A stretch of DNA of 18,552 nt from Candidatus Omnitrophota bacterium (GTDB lineage Bacteria > Omnitrophota > Gorgyraeia > 2-02-FULL-51-18 > JAGOUK01). Each line of letters begins with the position of its first letter. Position 1 is the stretch's first letter. Under the pieces are notes generated by a model. That model was not told the origin of the DNA and did no database searches. It saw nothing but the letters and a program-made list of their open reading frames with translations. The stretch lies in NCBI GenBank assembly GCA_015231685.1, contig JADGBA010000006.1, positions 5,181 to 23,732 of the forward strand. The letters run 5' to 3'. Shown here piece by piece: positions 1-8,312 of this stretch. A program made the translations under genes and the position numbers.

Positions 1-3000
1 ATCGAATACGCGTAATGATGTGTGATGACCTGATCCGGACGGGTTTCGGTGATGGTGAGAATGCGCTTCAAATTCTCCCCTCCGCCTTCAGTCACAAGCT
101 CCCTGTACACATATTCCCGGATCACGCCTTCAGCATCCACAGACCGTATGAGGTTGCCGTCCGTGTCGGCTTCTTCCAGGGTCGTGTATTCAGAAACGAC
201 CGCGCCGGAGGCATCGGCGGATTTTTCCCTGTACACAAAACGCGAAGTTTTGGAGGCCAAATTCCGTTCCGCTCCGGAATGATAGACATAGGCAAAAAAC
301 ACCTCCTTCGTCACCCCGGCCTGGGCTACGTCTTCGGCCAGCCGGACCAGGTCGCCTTCGGCGTCGTGTTCCTTGGTGACGGTGGACATCAGTTCATACA
401 CCGGATTCCCGTCCGTATCCAGAATCGCCCGGCCCAGATCATCACGCGTCAGCCGTTCATGACGTTCCGTTGTGACACGATGAGCGGGGTCTTCCGTCGA
501 AGGGGCGTAGGCATACTCCACACGCTTACCGTCGGGGAAGGTTACAGAACGGGTTTCTCCGTTGGAGTAATAGTCGTAATACGTGGATCCGCCCTCGTTG
601 TCGATGTACCGCGTCAACCGGCCTTCGGAATCATAGAAGCTCTCGCTCGCGACCGAAGTCGTGACTTCTTCACCATCCGTATTCCGGGCGGTCATGCTGA
701 TAATTTCCTTTTTGTAGCGCAGGATGCCGGTGGCGTATTTTTGGATTTGATAGGTCTTGGTGATGTGATTCACCGGATCCGTGATTTGAACAATGTCACC
801 GTCTTCGTCGTAATCGGTGATGACACCGTTTTCATCCACGCGGCGCCGGATCTCGGAATCGTTCAGGTAATCGCGGTTCCTTTCCGTCTTCTCCCCGGCG
901 CGCACACCCTCAAATTCGATCTCTCCCCCCTTGGCACAGAATGCGAGGCGGCCGGCGGCGGGTACGAGGTCGTTGGCCGCGATGTCTGCGGACAAAAGTT
1001 GTGTGCCGTTCACTTCAAAAACAACCCGGCCCTGAGCAATTGCGGCGTTAAAAAACACCGGCCCCTCGGCCGGCGGCAAGCCGTCGGTCGCAGCCAAGGC
1101 CAGCGTGGTCTCCTCGGGCGAGGTCTGGGTATCCGTATTGGGAGATCTGACAATGAGCCGCGCCTGATCCCCGGTGTATTCGACGGCCAGATATTCGGCC
1201 GCAGAAACGTACCGCAAATAAACGATCAGGGCGGCCCCCTCTTCCAAGCGCGCCGTCCCGGAGAAGGAGCGCTCGTCCGCATGTGCGTCAAAAATCGAAG
1301 CGATCCAGCCGTCTTCTCCCGGTGTCACAATCAGAGATCCACCGCTGAATGAGACGCCGTTCGATTCGGCATCCCATTGGCCAAAAAACTTCTCCGGATC
1401 ATCAAGGGTATTGTCAACCGTCACCGTGGTAACCGCGGAGGTCGAATCCATTCTTCCTTTCTCGTCGCGGGACCCGGAGTAATCCGTGACGCGGCGCACA
1501 TAGCCGTCGGCGTCGCGTTCCGTCAACCAGAGCGCGGAGCCATCATAGGCCCGCACGTAATCAAAGACTCCTCCTGAGCCATCCTGATAGCGGACGAGAT
1601 AGCCGAATTCATCGTATTCGCGGATTTGGGTCGAGGTGTTTTGGGTCCGGGCGGACAACTCGCCCGGATGTCCATAGCACTCAACCGCGACTCCGTCACC
1701 CTGGGCCTTGGTACCGATAAAGGTCAAGGTTCCGCCCTGGGCCAAGGCCTCAATCTTGCGGGAACCGAACAACGCCATGGCCGCGGCCGTATCCGCGTTG
1801 ATTAAGGACCGAACGTCTCCCTCGGTGGCCAATAGCAGAACATCCTCAGGGGACAGCCCCTCCAAAAAGACGGCCAAATCCTCCGAAGCATCCGCCGGAA
1901 CGAATTCGGTACGTAGTTGCGAAGGATCGCCGCCGGCAAGCACCGCCATCCAGATTCCGTCTCCGGACCCCGCTGGAGGATTCAAGACGGTCCCGCCCAC
2001 CGTGATGCTCGCGGGCCTGTCCCCGGCCGAGGCCGCCCTGCATTCGAGGCGGCTCTCCACAATCCGTCCGTCACGGCCGATATTGGAGTAGTCGGTCTGG
2101 CTGACTCTCCGGATACGGCCCGACTCGTCGACCGTGTAATCATAAATCGTCTTCTCCACGCCGGGCTCTTCTTCCGCAATCATCCGGCCCCGGATATCAA
2201 ATGTTTTGATGACGACTTGGGGCTCTTCGGCACCGTCCTGCGTAACGGACACAGTCTCTTTGGCCAACCGGTTAAACGGATTGTATTCACGTTCAACGGT
2301 CGTCAGTGTGCCATTCACGTCAGCGGATGCGATAAGATCTCCCCGACGGTCCCATTCCCGATAAATCTCTTCGTCGATTTGCCGGGCGTAACGGTCCATC
2401 CCCGTGGTGGTCTCCGTGACCTTCTGATCGGCTCCGTCGGCGAATCGCGCAACCTCTCGGGCCGTCTCCAAACGATAATAACCCTCGGGTCCGGTTTGAA
2501 CGGTCTTCAGCAAAGAACCGTCCGCGGCATAAATGTATTCAGTTGTGTATCCCAGGGAATCGGTTTGCCGCACATTCCGGCCATACGCATCGTAAACATC
2601 GGTCAGAACTTTGTCTTCCCCGCCTTCCGAAGAAATGGTACGGGTTTCAATCTGAAGAACGCCGTTGGCCGAATATTCTCGTCCCACCCGGACCTTCATG
2701 CCCTCGGCGTTTTGAGACTCCACAATCGCCCCCAAACTGTCGTACGTCGTGCGGCGAACCATGTTCTCGGCGACCGCGGACGCGTGCGCATTTGCGAGAT
2801 CCTCCAAGTTCCAAACGCCCTTGTATTCGTACACACGCTCTTCCCTGATGCTTCCCGTGGCGTCATATTCAATCTCCGTGTAAGTCCCCACCCCGTCGGC
2901 GTCGAGCCGCATCACCGGAGAGCCCCATTCGTCGTAAGCGGTGATTTGGGTCTGCCGGTATTCGAGGCCGAAGCCGTCCGTCCCGGTGGTGGTCTCCCAT

Positions 3001-6000
3001 TCCTCCGTGAGACGGCCGGATGCTTCGAGAATCCTTTGATATTCGGTTATCGTGACATACGTGCCGGCGGGCTCGTCCCCCGCGGCAAACTCCGAGGTTC
3101 GCGTGACTCGGCGAAGAGCGCCCATCGCCCCGTATTCATAGGCCGTCTTCCTTCCCTCGCCGTCGACGAATTCGATCATGCGTCCCCGCCCGTCATACTC
3201 CGATGTCGACTGTACCGCCACTTCGACGGCATCCTCCTCTGGGCCTTCAACCCAGGAATCGGTTTGTTCGACCCGGCGAATCAATCCCGTATCATCACGT
3301 GTCAGAACGAAGGCGGTGCTCTTCAAATCCCTCGTTTTGAGGGCCACGACATCGCCCCACGCATCGTAGGTCTCTTTGGAGTTGTCCAGACCGTGGAGCA
3401 GGCCGGCGATTCCTCCGAAGCCCACCGAACCGAAGACGCTGGATTCGGAATCCTGGTGATAATAGACGGTCCTGGAAACCGGCTTTCCATCGTCGCCCAG
3501 TTCGTACTTGTATTCCGTGGCGGTGCCGTCAGGTTCGTCGATGCGCTTGAGTCTCCCGTCGACACCATAAGTCTCCGTGCGGAGACTGTCGATTCGGTTG
3601 CCGTAGCCGTCCATACCCTGCCGCAAAGCAGTGCGGGAAACGACGCGGCCGTCAGTGGTTTTTTGGATCGCATAGGTTGTGGTGAGCGTGTATTCACCGC
3701 CGGAATCCGATGCCGGGGATTCCGTAACGCCCATAAGCTGTCCGTCGAGCGAATACTCGTACCGGATCTGATTGCCGTAAAGATCGGTTTCTGCGAGGAG
3801 GTTTCCCTTGAGGTCATATTCGGTCTCGGTCGTGGAGGTGACCGGTCCGCCCGGCAAATCCACGCTCGTGATCTGACGCAGGCTGAGAAGCCTCCCGCCG
3901 TCCCCGTAAACACGTATGTACGTGATTTCGGTTCCGTTGCCGTCGGATTCGAAGATGACCCCGCCATGCGCGTCCCATTCCGTCTCCGACACAACCGATG
4001 AGACGGTGTTTTGATGTGCGGCGGCAAGCTCATCCAGCGAAGCCACGTGGTCGTAGCGGCAAGAAGTGCGCCTTCCCACCGTGTGATTGTCGCCGGTATA
4101 AAGGTATTCGTGGATATAAGCGGTTTTGTCGGGATTAATTTCCTGCGTCACATGACCGTAGGCATCGTAGCCCCTGATCGTCACGGCGGATATCACGTTT
4201 CCAAAATCATCGGTGTAGCTCAGGGTTTCCCGCTCGGTCAGGATGGCGCCGTCTTCGTTCTTGGTATAATCGACAAGCGTGACGCGGCCGTCCGCATCGA
4301 CGTACCGGACCAGATCACCTTCATCATCATACTCAAAAGTTTCCGTCCGGCCCTGAGCATCCTCGCTGATGATCCTCCGGCCCCGGACATCCGTAACGAC
4401 GCGGGTGCTCCTGACATACGTCCGGCCCCCGTCTTCGAATTCCTGACGAATCCCCGCCTCAAGCGAACCGTCCTCCGACAATGTGTACGTATAGTTCGCA
4501 TCGCCATCGCGCCCGAAGGTGCGGGCCAGGCGGCCGCTCTCATCCAGCGTCAAGCCGGCCGAATACCGGTATCGGGCGAGGGCGTCCGTATAATCCGCCG
4601 TGATGGAGCGTCCATCCCCCGAATACGCGTATTCCGTCACACCGCCATCGGCATGATCAATCCGAAGTATTCTCCCCGAAGCCTCGTAAAGAATTCGGGA
4701 CACGGCGTGCACGACATTGCCGAAATCATCCTCCCAATCCAGCACACGGGTCTCCTGTATCTCCTCGTCGGGCAAGGTCTCGTAGGTGATTTGAAGAATC
4801 CGGCCGTCGGGAGACTCGACGCGGGCGATTCTTCCCGAATCTTCATAAGCATACCGGGTCTGGCTCCCGTCCGTCCCCAAGTCATAAGTCACCCGCCCCT
4901 CCGCATCGTATTGCTGGATCGAATAAATGGTGCCGGAGAGCGGGGGTGCCGTCTCCGAATCCGAGGGCCATGCGATTCGACAAATTCGCTCCCGAAGATC
5001 GCCCGTATCGTCCTTGGAATACTCCACGGACATCACCGCGCCGTCCGCATAACGAATCTCTCGGGTTCCGCCGTAGATCCGGACCGCCTGAAGCGTCGAT
5101 CCGTGCGTTTGGGCGGCAACGCGGGGAATCGAACGAATCCCCTCAATGACATGAAGCGGCTCCGAATCAGCTTTGCGCTCACCGCGGTCCAAATACACCT
5201 CAAGGCCTTGTTCGGTGAATTCCATGCCCAGCTCATACAGGGCGCCCTCCTCCGGAGCCGCGTCCAGAATGACCACGGATTCCATGTCCGCCCTGAATGT
5301 CAGATCGTCGACCGTCTGTTCCTGTGGGGAACGAATTTTGAGTTTAAAGAATCCATCCTCAATGACAAATCGGATCGTTCCCTGTGCCGTGTAGGGTCCG
5401 TCAAAGGTTCCCGGAATCTCAAATCCGGTTTCTATCAGAAGCCCGTCTCCGCCGTCTTCGGGAAGGCGCGCAATGAACTGAAAATTAAGACTGGGGAGTT
5501 CCGCGCCGTGACAAGGCGCTTCAATCTCCAGATTTTCCGACTGAAGCCAGCGCTCGTCCACAAGAAGATCCCGATCATACAAATCCCGCGCATTTCCCCA
5601 CCGGTCGACCTTGCTGGCTCCGCTTCTAACTTCTTCGGCGGAGGTCGAAACCGCCGGATCCATATAAATTCTGCACTGGCCCGTATAAACTTTGCCCGAA
5701 AGATCCGCGTGCGTGACCGTGATGTCATTGAACCCTTCTTCGAGATCACAAACCATCTCACGCCAAACACCCGCCACCCGATAATGAATGGTTGTCCTGG
5801 GCTCGCTCGCTACGGTTTCCATAAACTCAAAGATCGGCTCCTCTTCACCGGTTTCGAGATACTGGTAAACCCCCAAAAGGTTGCCCTCAGCATCATATTC
5901 CCGGCGGGTTTTGACCGTCGCGGCGTCCCCCCAATACTCCGCGAATTCAATTCTGGCCCCGGAAGCGTACGTGTAGCTTTTGACCCGCCCCCGCTGATTA

Positions 6001-8096
6001 ACGACATGAGCGTCATCGTAATATTCGTAAATTTGATTATCTGCGTAAGCGGCACGCTTGATGTTCCCGGACTCATAATAGAGGAACTCTTTATCAAATT
6101 TTCCGTCTTTGTGAATGAGCATCGATTCATAAGAAACCGTACCCGGATAGTAGGTGTACCAACTCTCCCAGCCATCAGCGGACTTCCTATAAACGGTCAT
6201 CCCGGCTTGATCCATGCCGAACGTCATGTGAAAGATTCCGCCAGCCTCGTATTGGGTGAGCGTCTTGCACCGGCTGGTGTCGCCCCAGTAGGTGTAAACC
6301 GATTTGGAGCCATCGCCGGTGGCCCTGCTGATGAGGCGACCGAATCCCACTCCCGGAGTCCCCTCGTCCATAAAATATTGAAGGTAGCCGTTCAAATCAT
6401 AAGTGGACTCATAATTTCCGGATGCGTAGAAAGTCTGGCGGCTCACGAGAGTTGCCCCTTCGTAGGACGATACGTCTTTACGGATTTTGGAATCGCCCCA
6501 ATACTGGTAGTACGTGATGCGTCCGTTCGCGTATTCCTGACGCAGCGTCCTTCCACTACTCTCGTATTCGGTTCTCATGAGAAAACTGCCGTCCCGCCAC
6601 TGTTCGATGGTTTTGTACCTGCTGTTTTCGTAATAATCGTAAAGGAATTTATTACCGTTCGGGTATTTGACGGAAGTCACATAGCCTGCGAGGTTTTGTT
6701 CGCTGATTGATGACAGCGTTCCGTCGGAATTGTAGCGTTCGATTGTCTTGTAGCGATACGTGCCCTCATGATACGAGATAAAGCGGTACACCTCTCCGTT
6801 GCCGAAGCGCAGGCTCTTCATCCGCCCGCGCCCGTAGGATTCGAAGGTTTCGTCATAGAACTCATACACCGTTCCGGTCCGGGGGTAGGTGATGCTCTTT
6901 TCGTTTCCGTTTTCATAAAATTCATGGATTTCCCTGCTTTCACCGCCAATCAAAACTTCCCGGGTAAAGACAGTGTCGGTCTCTCCCCAATAGGCATAAA
7001 GATGCTCCGTGCCCCCGAGAAACACCTGCCTCGCGAGCCTCCCATAACCGGATTCGGGCCGCTTTTCGTCCAAAAAATACTGCGTAAAACTATTAAACCG
7101 ATATAGCGATTCGTAATTACCCGATTCAAAATACGTGTAACGGTCGATCAGTCTCTCGCCCTCGTAGGAACAGACCGCTTTTCTTCTGGAGGAATCCCCC
7201 CAGTACTCGATAAAAACTCTTCGTCCGCTCGAATCGTTCTGGAAAACGATCCTCCCCCGGTCATCATATTCATATCTGAAAGAAAAAAACCCGTTTTCCC
7301 AAAGCTCATAGCTCTCGGTCCGGCCGTTGGCGTGATAGGTGTAGAGGCGCCTGGCCCCGCTCGAATCCTCTAGGACAGTTAACCGGCCGTTCGTGTCGAA
7401 TTGGCAGCGGCTCTCCAGAGAGCCGTCTGACAGATAGTGCTCCGAGGTCTTCGCCTGGAAGGTGTTTTCGTAATACGAAGCGTACACATACTGCTCACCC
7501 GAGCCCGACACGAGTCGTTTGAGACGGCCGGCGCTCTGGCCCTCAAAAGACTCATCATAAAACTCATAAATGGTACCGCTGGAAGCTGAAACGGAATATT
7601 TTTGGTTACCGCTTTGGTAATATTCGTCCGTGGTTTTTAGAACGCCGTCGGCAAAGGTTTTTTTCCTGAAGACCGTATTTGACTCTCCCCAATATTCCAA
7701 CTGATACTCGTCGCCGTAATCACTGACTCTCTTCCATAACCGCCCCTTCTGAGCGCCGTCATAATCCTCGTCGTAGTAGTAGTACGATGCACGCTCCTGC
7801 GCGTCATAGAACTTGTAGAGGTTGCCGCTTTGATAATAGGTGTAGGGGCTGTCGGGATCTTCTGACGGGGGATTCGGCTCATCGCCGGATTCCTGAATCA
7901 ACTGGAACAGGCCGTTTTTCTGATCGACCTCTGACGCAACCCGCTTCTCAAATGCGGTATTGAGGGTGGAATTCGGGGCTTCGGTCTGAGATTGCCACAG
8001 ATCAACCGCGGCCCAGCCTATTTCCATCCAAATAAAGGAAGGCACAAGCGCGAGACTGATGGCCTTAAGAATCAGGCTTTTTCTGAAGGCACTCAT
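1..8096 (-). CDS. Giant secreted YD/RHS-type repeat protein with ILEI and LamG-like domains (3' end outside window)
   Basis: One minus-strand frame is open from the ATG at 8096 to the left edge, about 2,698 codons without a stop; the C-terminus lies outside. The start has a Shine-Dalgarno sequence GAGGTGAGG 10 bases upstream. Residues 1-30 look like a signal peptide (basic start, hydrophobic core, Ala-Ala near 30), so export is inferred. Residues about 84-745 are Tyr/Gly-rich imperfect repeats marked by YWG[DE]. Residues about 765-815 look Ig-like and 860-1000 look like a beta jelly roll. From about 1010 onward there are many YD-type repeats (for example YDAEGRV at 1063, then DG and YxY). An ILEI-like domain sits near 2027-2149 and a LamG/concanavalin-like domain near 2226-2401. 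YD proteins of this kind are usually cell-surface, adhesion or toxin-delivery proteins. The C-terminal part that would show a toxin or peptidase is not visible, so the role is unknown. Family assignment is confident; function is not. Confidence 0.93.
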   Translation of the reverse strand, partial: MSAFRKSLILKAISLALVPSFIWMEIGWAAVDLWQSQTEAPNSTLNTAFEKRVASEVDQKNGLFQLIQESGDEPNPPSEDPDSPYTYYQSGNLYKFYDAQERASYYYYDEDYDGAQKGRLWKRVSDYGDEYQLEYWGESNTVFRKKTFADGVLKTTDEYYQSGNQKYSVSASSGTIYEFYDESFEGQSAGRLKRLVSGSGEQYVYASYYENTFQAKTSEHYLSDGSLESRCQFDTNGRLTVLEDSSGARRLYTYHANGRTESYELWENGFFSFRYEYDDRGRIVFQNDSSGRRVFIEYWGDSSRRKAVCSYEGERLIDRYTYFESGNYESLYRFNSFTQYFLDEKRPESGYGRLARQVFLGGTEHLYAYWGETDTVFTREVLIGGESREIHEFYENGNEKSITYPRTGTVYEFYDETFESYGRGRMKSLRFGNGEVYRFISYHEGTYRYKTIERYNSDGTLSSISEQNLAGYVTSVKYPNGNKFLYDYYENSRYKTIEQWRDGSFLMRTEYESSGRTLRQEYANGRITYYQYWGDSKIRKDVSSYEGATLVSRQTFYASGNYESTYDLNGYLQYFMDEGTPGVGFGRLISRATGDGSKSVYTYWGDTSRCKTLTQYEAGGIFHMTFGMDQAGMTVYRKSADGWESWYTYYPGTVSYESMLIHKDGKFDKEFLYYESGNIKRAAYADNQIYEYYDDAHVVNQRGRVKSYTYASGARIEFAEYWGDAATVKTRREYDAEGNLLGVYQYLETGEEEPIFEFMETVASEPRTTIHYRVAGVWREMVCDLEEGFNDITVTHADLSGKVYTGQCRIYMDPAVSTSAEEVRSGASKVDRWGNARDLYDRDLLVDERWLQSENLEIEAPCHGAELPSLNFQFIARLPEDGGDGLLIETGFEIPGTFDGPYTAQGTIRFVIEDGFFKLKIRSPQEQTVDDLTFRADMESVVILDAAPEEGALYELGMEFTEQGLEVYLDRGERKADSEPLHVIEGIRSIPRVAAQTHGSTLQAVRIYGGTREIRYADGAVMSVEYSKDDTGDLRERICRIAWPSDSETAPPLSGTIYSIQQYDAEGRVTYDLGTDGSQTRYAYEDSGRIARVESPDGRILQITYETLPDEEIQETRVLDWEDDFGNVVHAVSRILYEASGRILRIDHADGGVTEYAYSGDGRSITADYTDALARYRYSAGLTLDESGRLARTFGRDGDANYTYTLSEDGSLEAGIRQEFEDGGRTYVRSTRVVTDVRGRRIISEDAQGRTETFEYDDEGDLVRYVDADGRVTLVDYTKNEDGAILTERETLSYTDDFGNVISAVTIRGYDAYGHVTQEINPDKTAYIHEYLYTGDNHTVGRRTSCRYDHVASLDELAAAHQNTVSSVVSETEWDAHGGVIFESDGNGTEITYIRVYGDGGRLLSLRQITSVDLPGGPVTSTTETEYDLKGNLLAETDLYGNQIRYEYSLDGQLMGVTESPASDSGGEYTLTTTYAIQKTTDGRVVSRTALRQGMDGYGNRIDSLRTETYGVDGRLKRIDEPDGTATEYKYELGDDGKPVSRTVYYHQDSESSVFGSVGFGGIAGLLHGLDNSKETYDAWGDVVALKTRDLKSTAFVLTRDDTGLIRRVEQTDSWVEGPEEDAVEVAVQSTSEYDGRGRMIEFVDGEGRKTAYEYGAMGALRRVTRTSEFAAGDEPAGTYVTITEYQRILEASGRLTEEWETTTGTDGFGLEYRQTQITAYDEWGSPVMRLDADGVGTYTEIEYDATGSIREERVYEYKGVWNLEDLANAHASAVAENMVRRTTYDSLGAIVESQNAEGMKVRVGREYSANGVLQIETRTISSEGGEDKVLTDVYDAYGRNVRQTDSLGYTTEYIYAADGSLLKTVQTGPEGYYRLETAREVARFADGADQKVTETTTGMDRYARQIDEEIYREWDRRGDLIASADVNGTLTTVEREYNPFNRLAKETVSVTQDGAEEPQVVIKTFDIRGRMIAEEEPGVEKTIYDYTVDESGRIRRVSQTDYSNIGRDGRIVESRLECRAASAGDRPASITVGGTVLNPPAGSGDGIWMAVLAGGDPSQLRTEFVPADASEDLAVFLEGLSPEDVLLLATEGDVRSLINADTAAAMALFGSRKIEALAQGGTLTFIGTKAQGDGVAVECYGHPGELSARTQNTSTQIREYDEFGYLVRYQDGSGGVFDYVRAYDGSALWLTERDADGYVRRVTDYSGSRDEKGRMDSTSAVTTVTVDNTLDDPEKFFGQWDAESNGVSFSGGSLIVTPGEDGWIASIFDAHADERSFSGTARLEEGAALIVYLRYVSAAEYLAVEYTGDQARLIVRSPNTDTQTSPEETTLALAATDGLPPAEGPVFFNAAIAQGRVVFEVNGTQLLSADIAANDLVPAAGRLAFCAKGGEIEFEGVRAGEKTERNRDYLNDSEIRRRVDENGVITDYDEDGDIVQITDPVNHITKTYQIQKYATGILRYKKEIISMTARNTDGEEVTTSVASESFYDSEGRLTRYIDNEGGSTYYDYYSNGETRSVTFPDGKRVEYAYAPSTEDPAHRVTTERHERLTRDDLGRAILDTDGNPVYELMSTVTKEHDAEGDLVRLAEDVAQAGVTKEVFFAYVYHSGAERNLASKTSRFVYREKSADASGAVVSEYTTLEEADTDGNLIRSVDAEGVIREYVYRELVTEGGGENLKRILTITETRPDQVITHHYAYS
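895..1420 (-). other. LamG/concanavalin-like domain inside the giant protein
   Basis: Residues about 2226-2401, after the ILEI-like domain and a short YD stretch, contain strands GVSFSGGSLIVTP, SFSGTARLEEGAALIVYLRY, EYLAVEYTGDQARLIV, VVFEVNGTQLLSADI and GRLAFCAKGGEIEFEGV. This resembles the laminin-G/concanavalin-like sandwich used for glycan or matrix binding (the same topology as LamG and the DUF1080-like fold). There are no obvious glycosidase residues. YD repeats resume afterwards. Confidence 0.6.
1652..2018 (-). other. ILEI (FAM3/PANDER-like) domain inside the giant protein
   Basis: Residues about 2027-2149 interrupt the YD repeats. The segment starts with SITVGGTVLN, continues with GIWMAVLAGG, then DLAVFLEGLSPEDVLLLAT, then AAAMALFGSRKIEALA and TLTFIGTKAQG. 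This order (GxxVAVL strand, FLxxLxxGTIVLxxT, a helix ending in LGS, then a closing strand FxGxKG) is the pattern of the ILEI domain known from vertebrate FAM3 proteins, POMGNT1 and CEMIP and also present in bacterial surface proteins. In FAM3-type homologues it is a secreted or glycan-related module. A binding role in this protein is inferred. Confidence 0.75.
5097..5519 (-). other. Central beta-rich domain of the giant protein, jelly-roll-like
   Basis: Residues about 860-1000 of the giant protein break the YD/YWG repetition. They show alternating hydrophobic strands typical of a concanavalin/jelly-roll fold (LNFQFIARL, GTIRFVIEDGFFKLKI, LYELGMEFTEQGLEVYLD). Just before them, residues about 765-815 include GFNDITVTHADLSGK, which resembles bacterial Ig-like or cadherin-like beta-sandwich strands. 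I see no catalytic motif. A carbohydrate- or protein-binding role is an inference from fold appearance only. Confidence 0.45.
6291..7694 (-). repeat. Two tandem 234-residue super-repeats in the N-terminal part of the giant protein
   Basis: The marker YWG[DE] occurs at residues 135, 298, 369, 532, 603 and 721. The spacing is 163, 71, 163, 71, 118, so two complete units of 234 residues (702 bases each, 6993-7694 and 6291-6992) are followed by a third, altered unit (about 5862-6290). Other markers keep the same 234 step: EFYDES at 178 and EFYDET at 412; QYFLDE at 339 and QYFMDE at 573; YGRLAR at 351 and FGRLIS at 585. Codons in matching positions differ widely, so the duplication is old and held at protein level. 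The third unit carries about 45 extra residues before its FYD/GR motif. Confidence 0.85.
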
Positions 8097-8106
8097 AAAT
8101 TCATTT

Positions 8107-8115
8107 CCTCACCTC
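8107..8115 (-). promoter_or_regulatory. Ribosome binding site of the giant gene
   Basis: GAGGTGAGG on the minus strand lies 10 bases before the ATG at 8096. An earlier ATG three codons upstream of a TGA overlaps it (ATGAATTTATGA) and is not used productively, so this site decides the start at 8096. Confidence 0.7.
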
Positions 8116-8121
8116 ACTTTA

Positions 8122-8137
8122 TTGAAAAACTTTTCAA
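8122..8137. promoter_or_regulatory. Inverted repeat upstream of the giant gene (7-bp arms, 2-bp centre)
   Basis: TTGAAAA-AC-TTTTCAA is a near-perfect palindrome located 26-41 bases before the start codon of the giant gene. It could be an operator or form a small leader hairpin just upstream of the ribosome binding site. No regulator gene in the window is linked to it. Confidence 0.4.
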
Positions 8138-8153
8138 ACAAATTCAGTCACTG

Positions 8154-8171
8154 TGCAAAGTCTACTTTGCA
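8154..8171. promoter_or_regulatory. Inverted repeat overlapping the putative -10 of the giant gene
   Basis: TGCAAAG-TCTA-CTTTGCA has perfect 7-bp arms with a 4-bp centre and overlaps the -10-like hexamer at 8159-8164. That placement is typical of a repressor operator. It lacks a following T-run, so it is not a terminator. Confidence 0.45.
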
Positions 8172-8187
8172 AGTACTCTGTTTACAA
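8159..8187 (-). promoter_or_regulatory. Candidate sigma-70-type promoter of the giant gene
   Basis: On the minus strand TTGTAA (8187-8182) is followed after 17 bases by TAGACT (8164-8159). Each hexamer matches consensus at four of six positions. Transcription would start near 8151, leaving a leader of about 55 bases. The surrounding 8097-8312 gap is AT-rich and has no gene I can support. Confidence 0.3.
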
Positions 8188-8312
8188 GGGGATATGTGTG
8201 CAAAAATGGGTGAAAAGTGTGTGAGAAAACCCTGCGCAAGACGACCCGGCTGATCAACGATTATCAACACCCAAAATGTCTTGTTAACTTCCTAATGCAA
8301 AAAAACCTAAAC

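Noticed and set aside
15..6710. Long plus-strand open frames (15-1352, 1917-4001, 4011-6710) that could be read as separate genes of 445-899 codons
   Set aside because: They lie antisense to the giant YD protein, have no recognisable domains and no ribosome binding sites, and their composition is the complement of the YD repeats. The minus frame explains the region fully.
1..8096. Calling the giant protein a polymorphic RHS toxin
   Set aside because: The C-terminal region where an RHS core motif and toxin tip would sit is outside the window, and no immunity gene is visible.
7992..8253. Small plus-strand frames (64-73 codons) in and beside the gap upstream of the giant gene
   Set aside because: They begin inside the signal-peptide coding region of the giant gene in antisense, show no ribosome binding site, and match no family.
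8298..8312. T-run after the esterase stop as a rho-independent terminator
   Set aside because: TTTTTTT is present on the minus strand, but I find no GC-rich hairpin in front of it.
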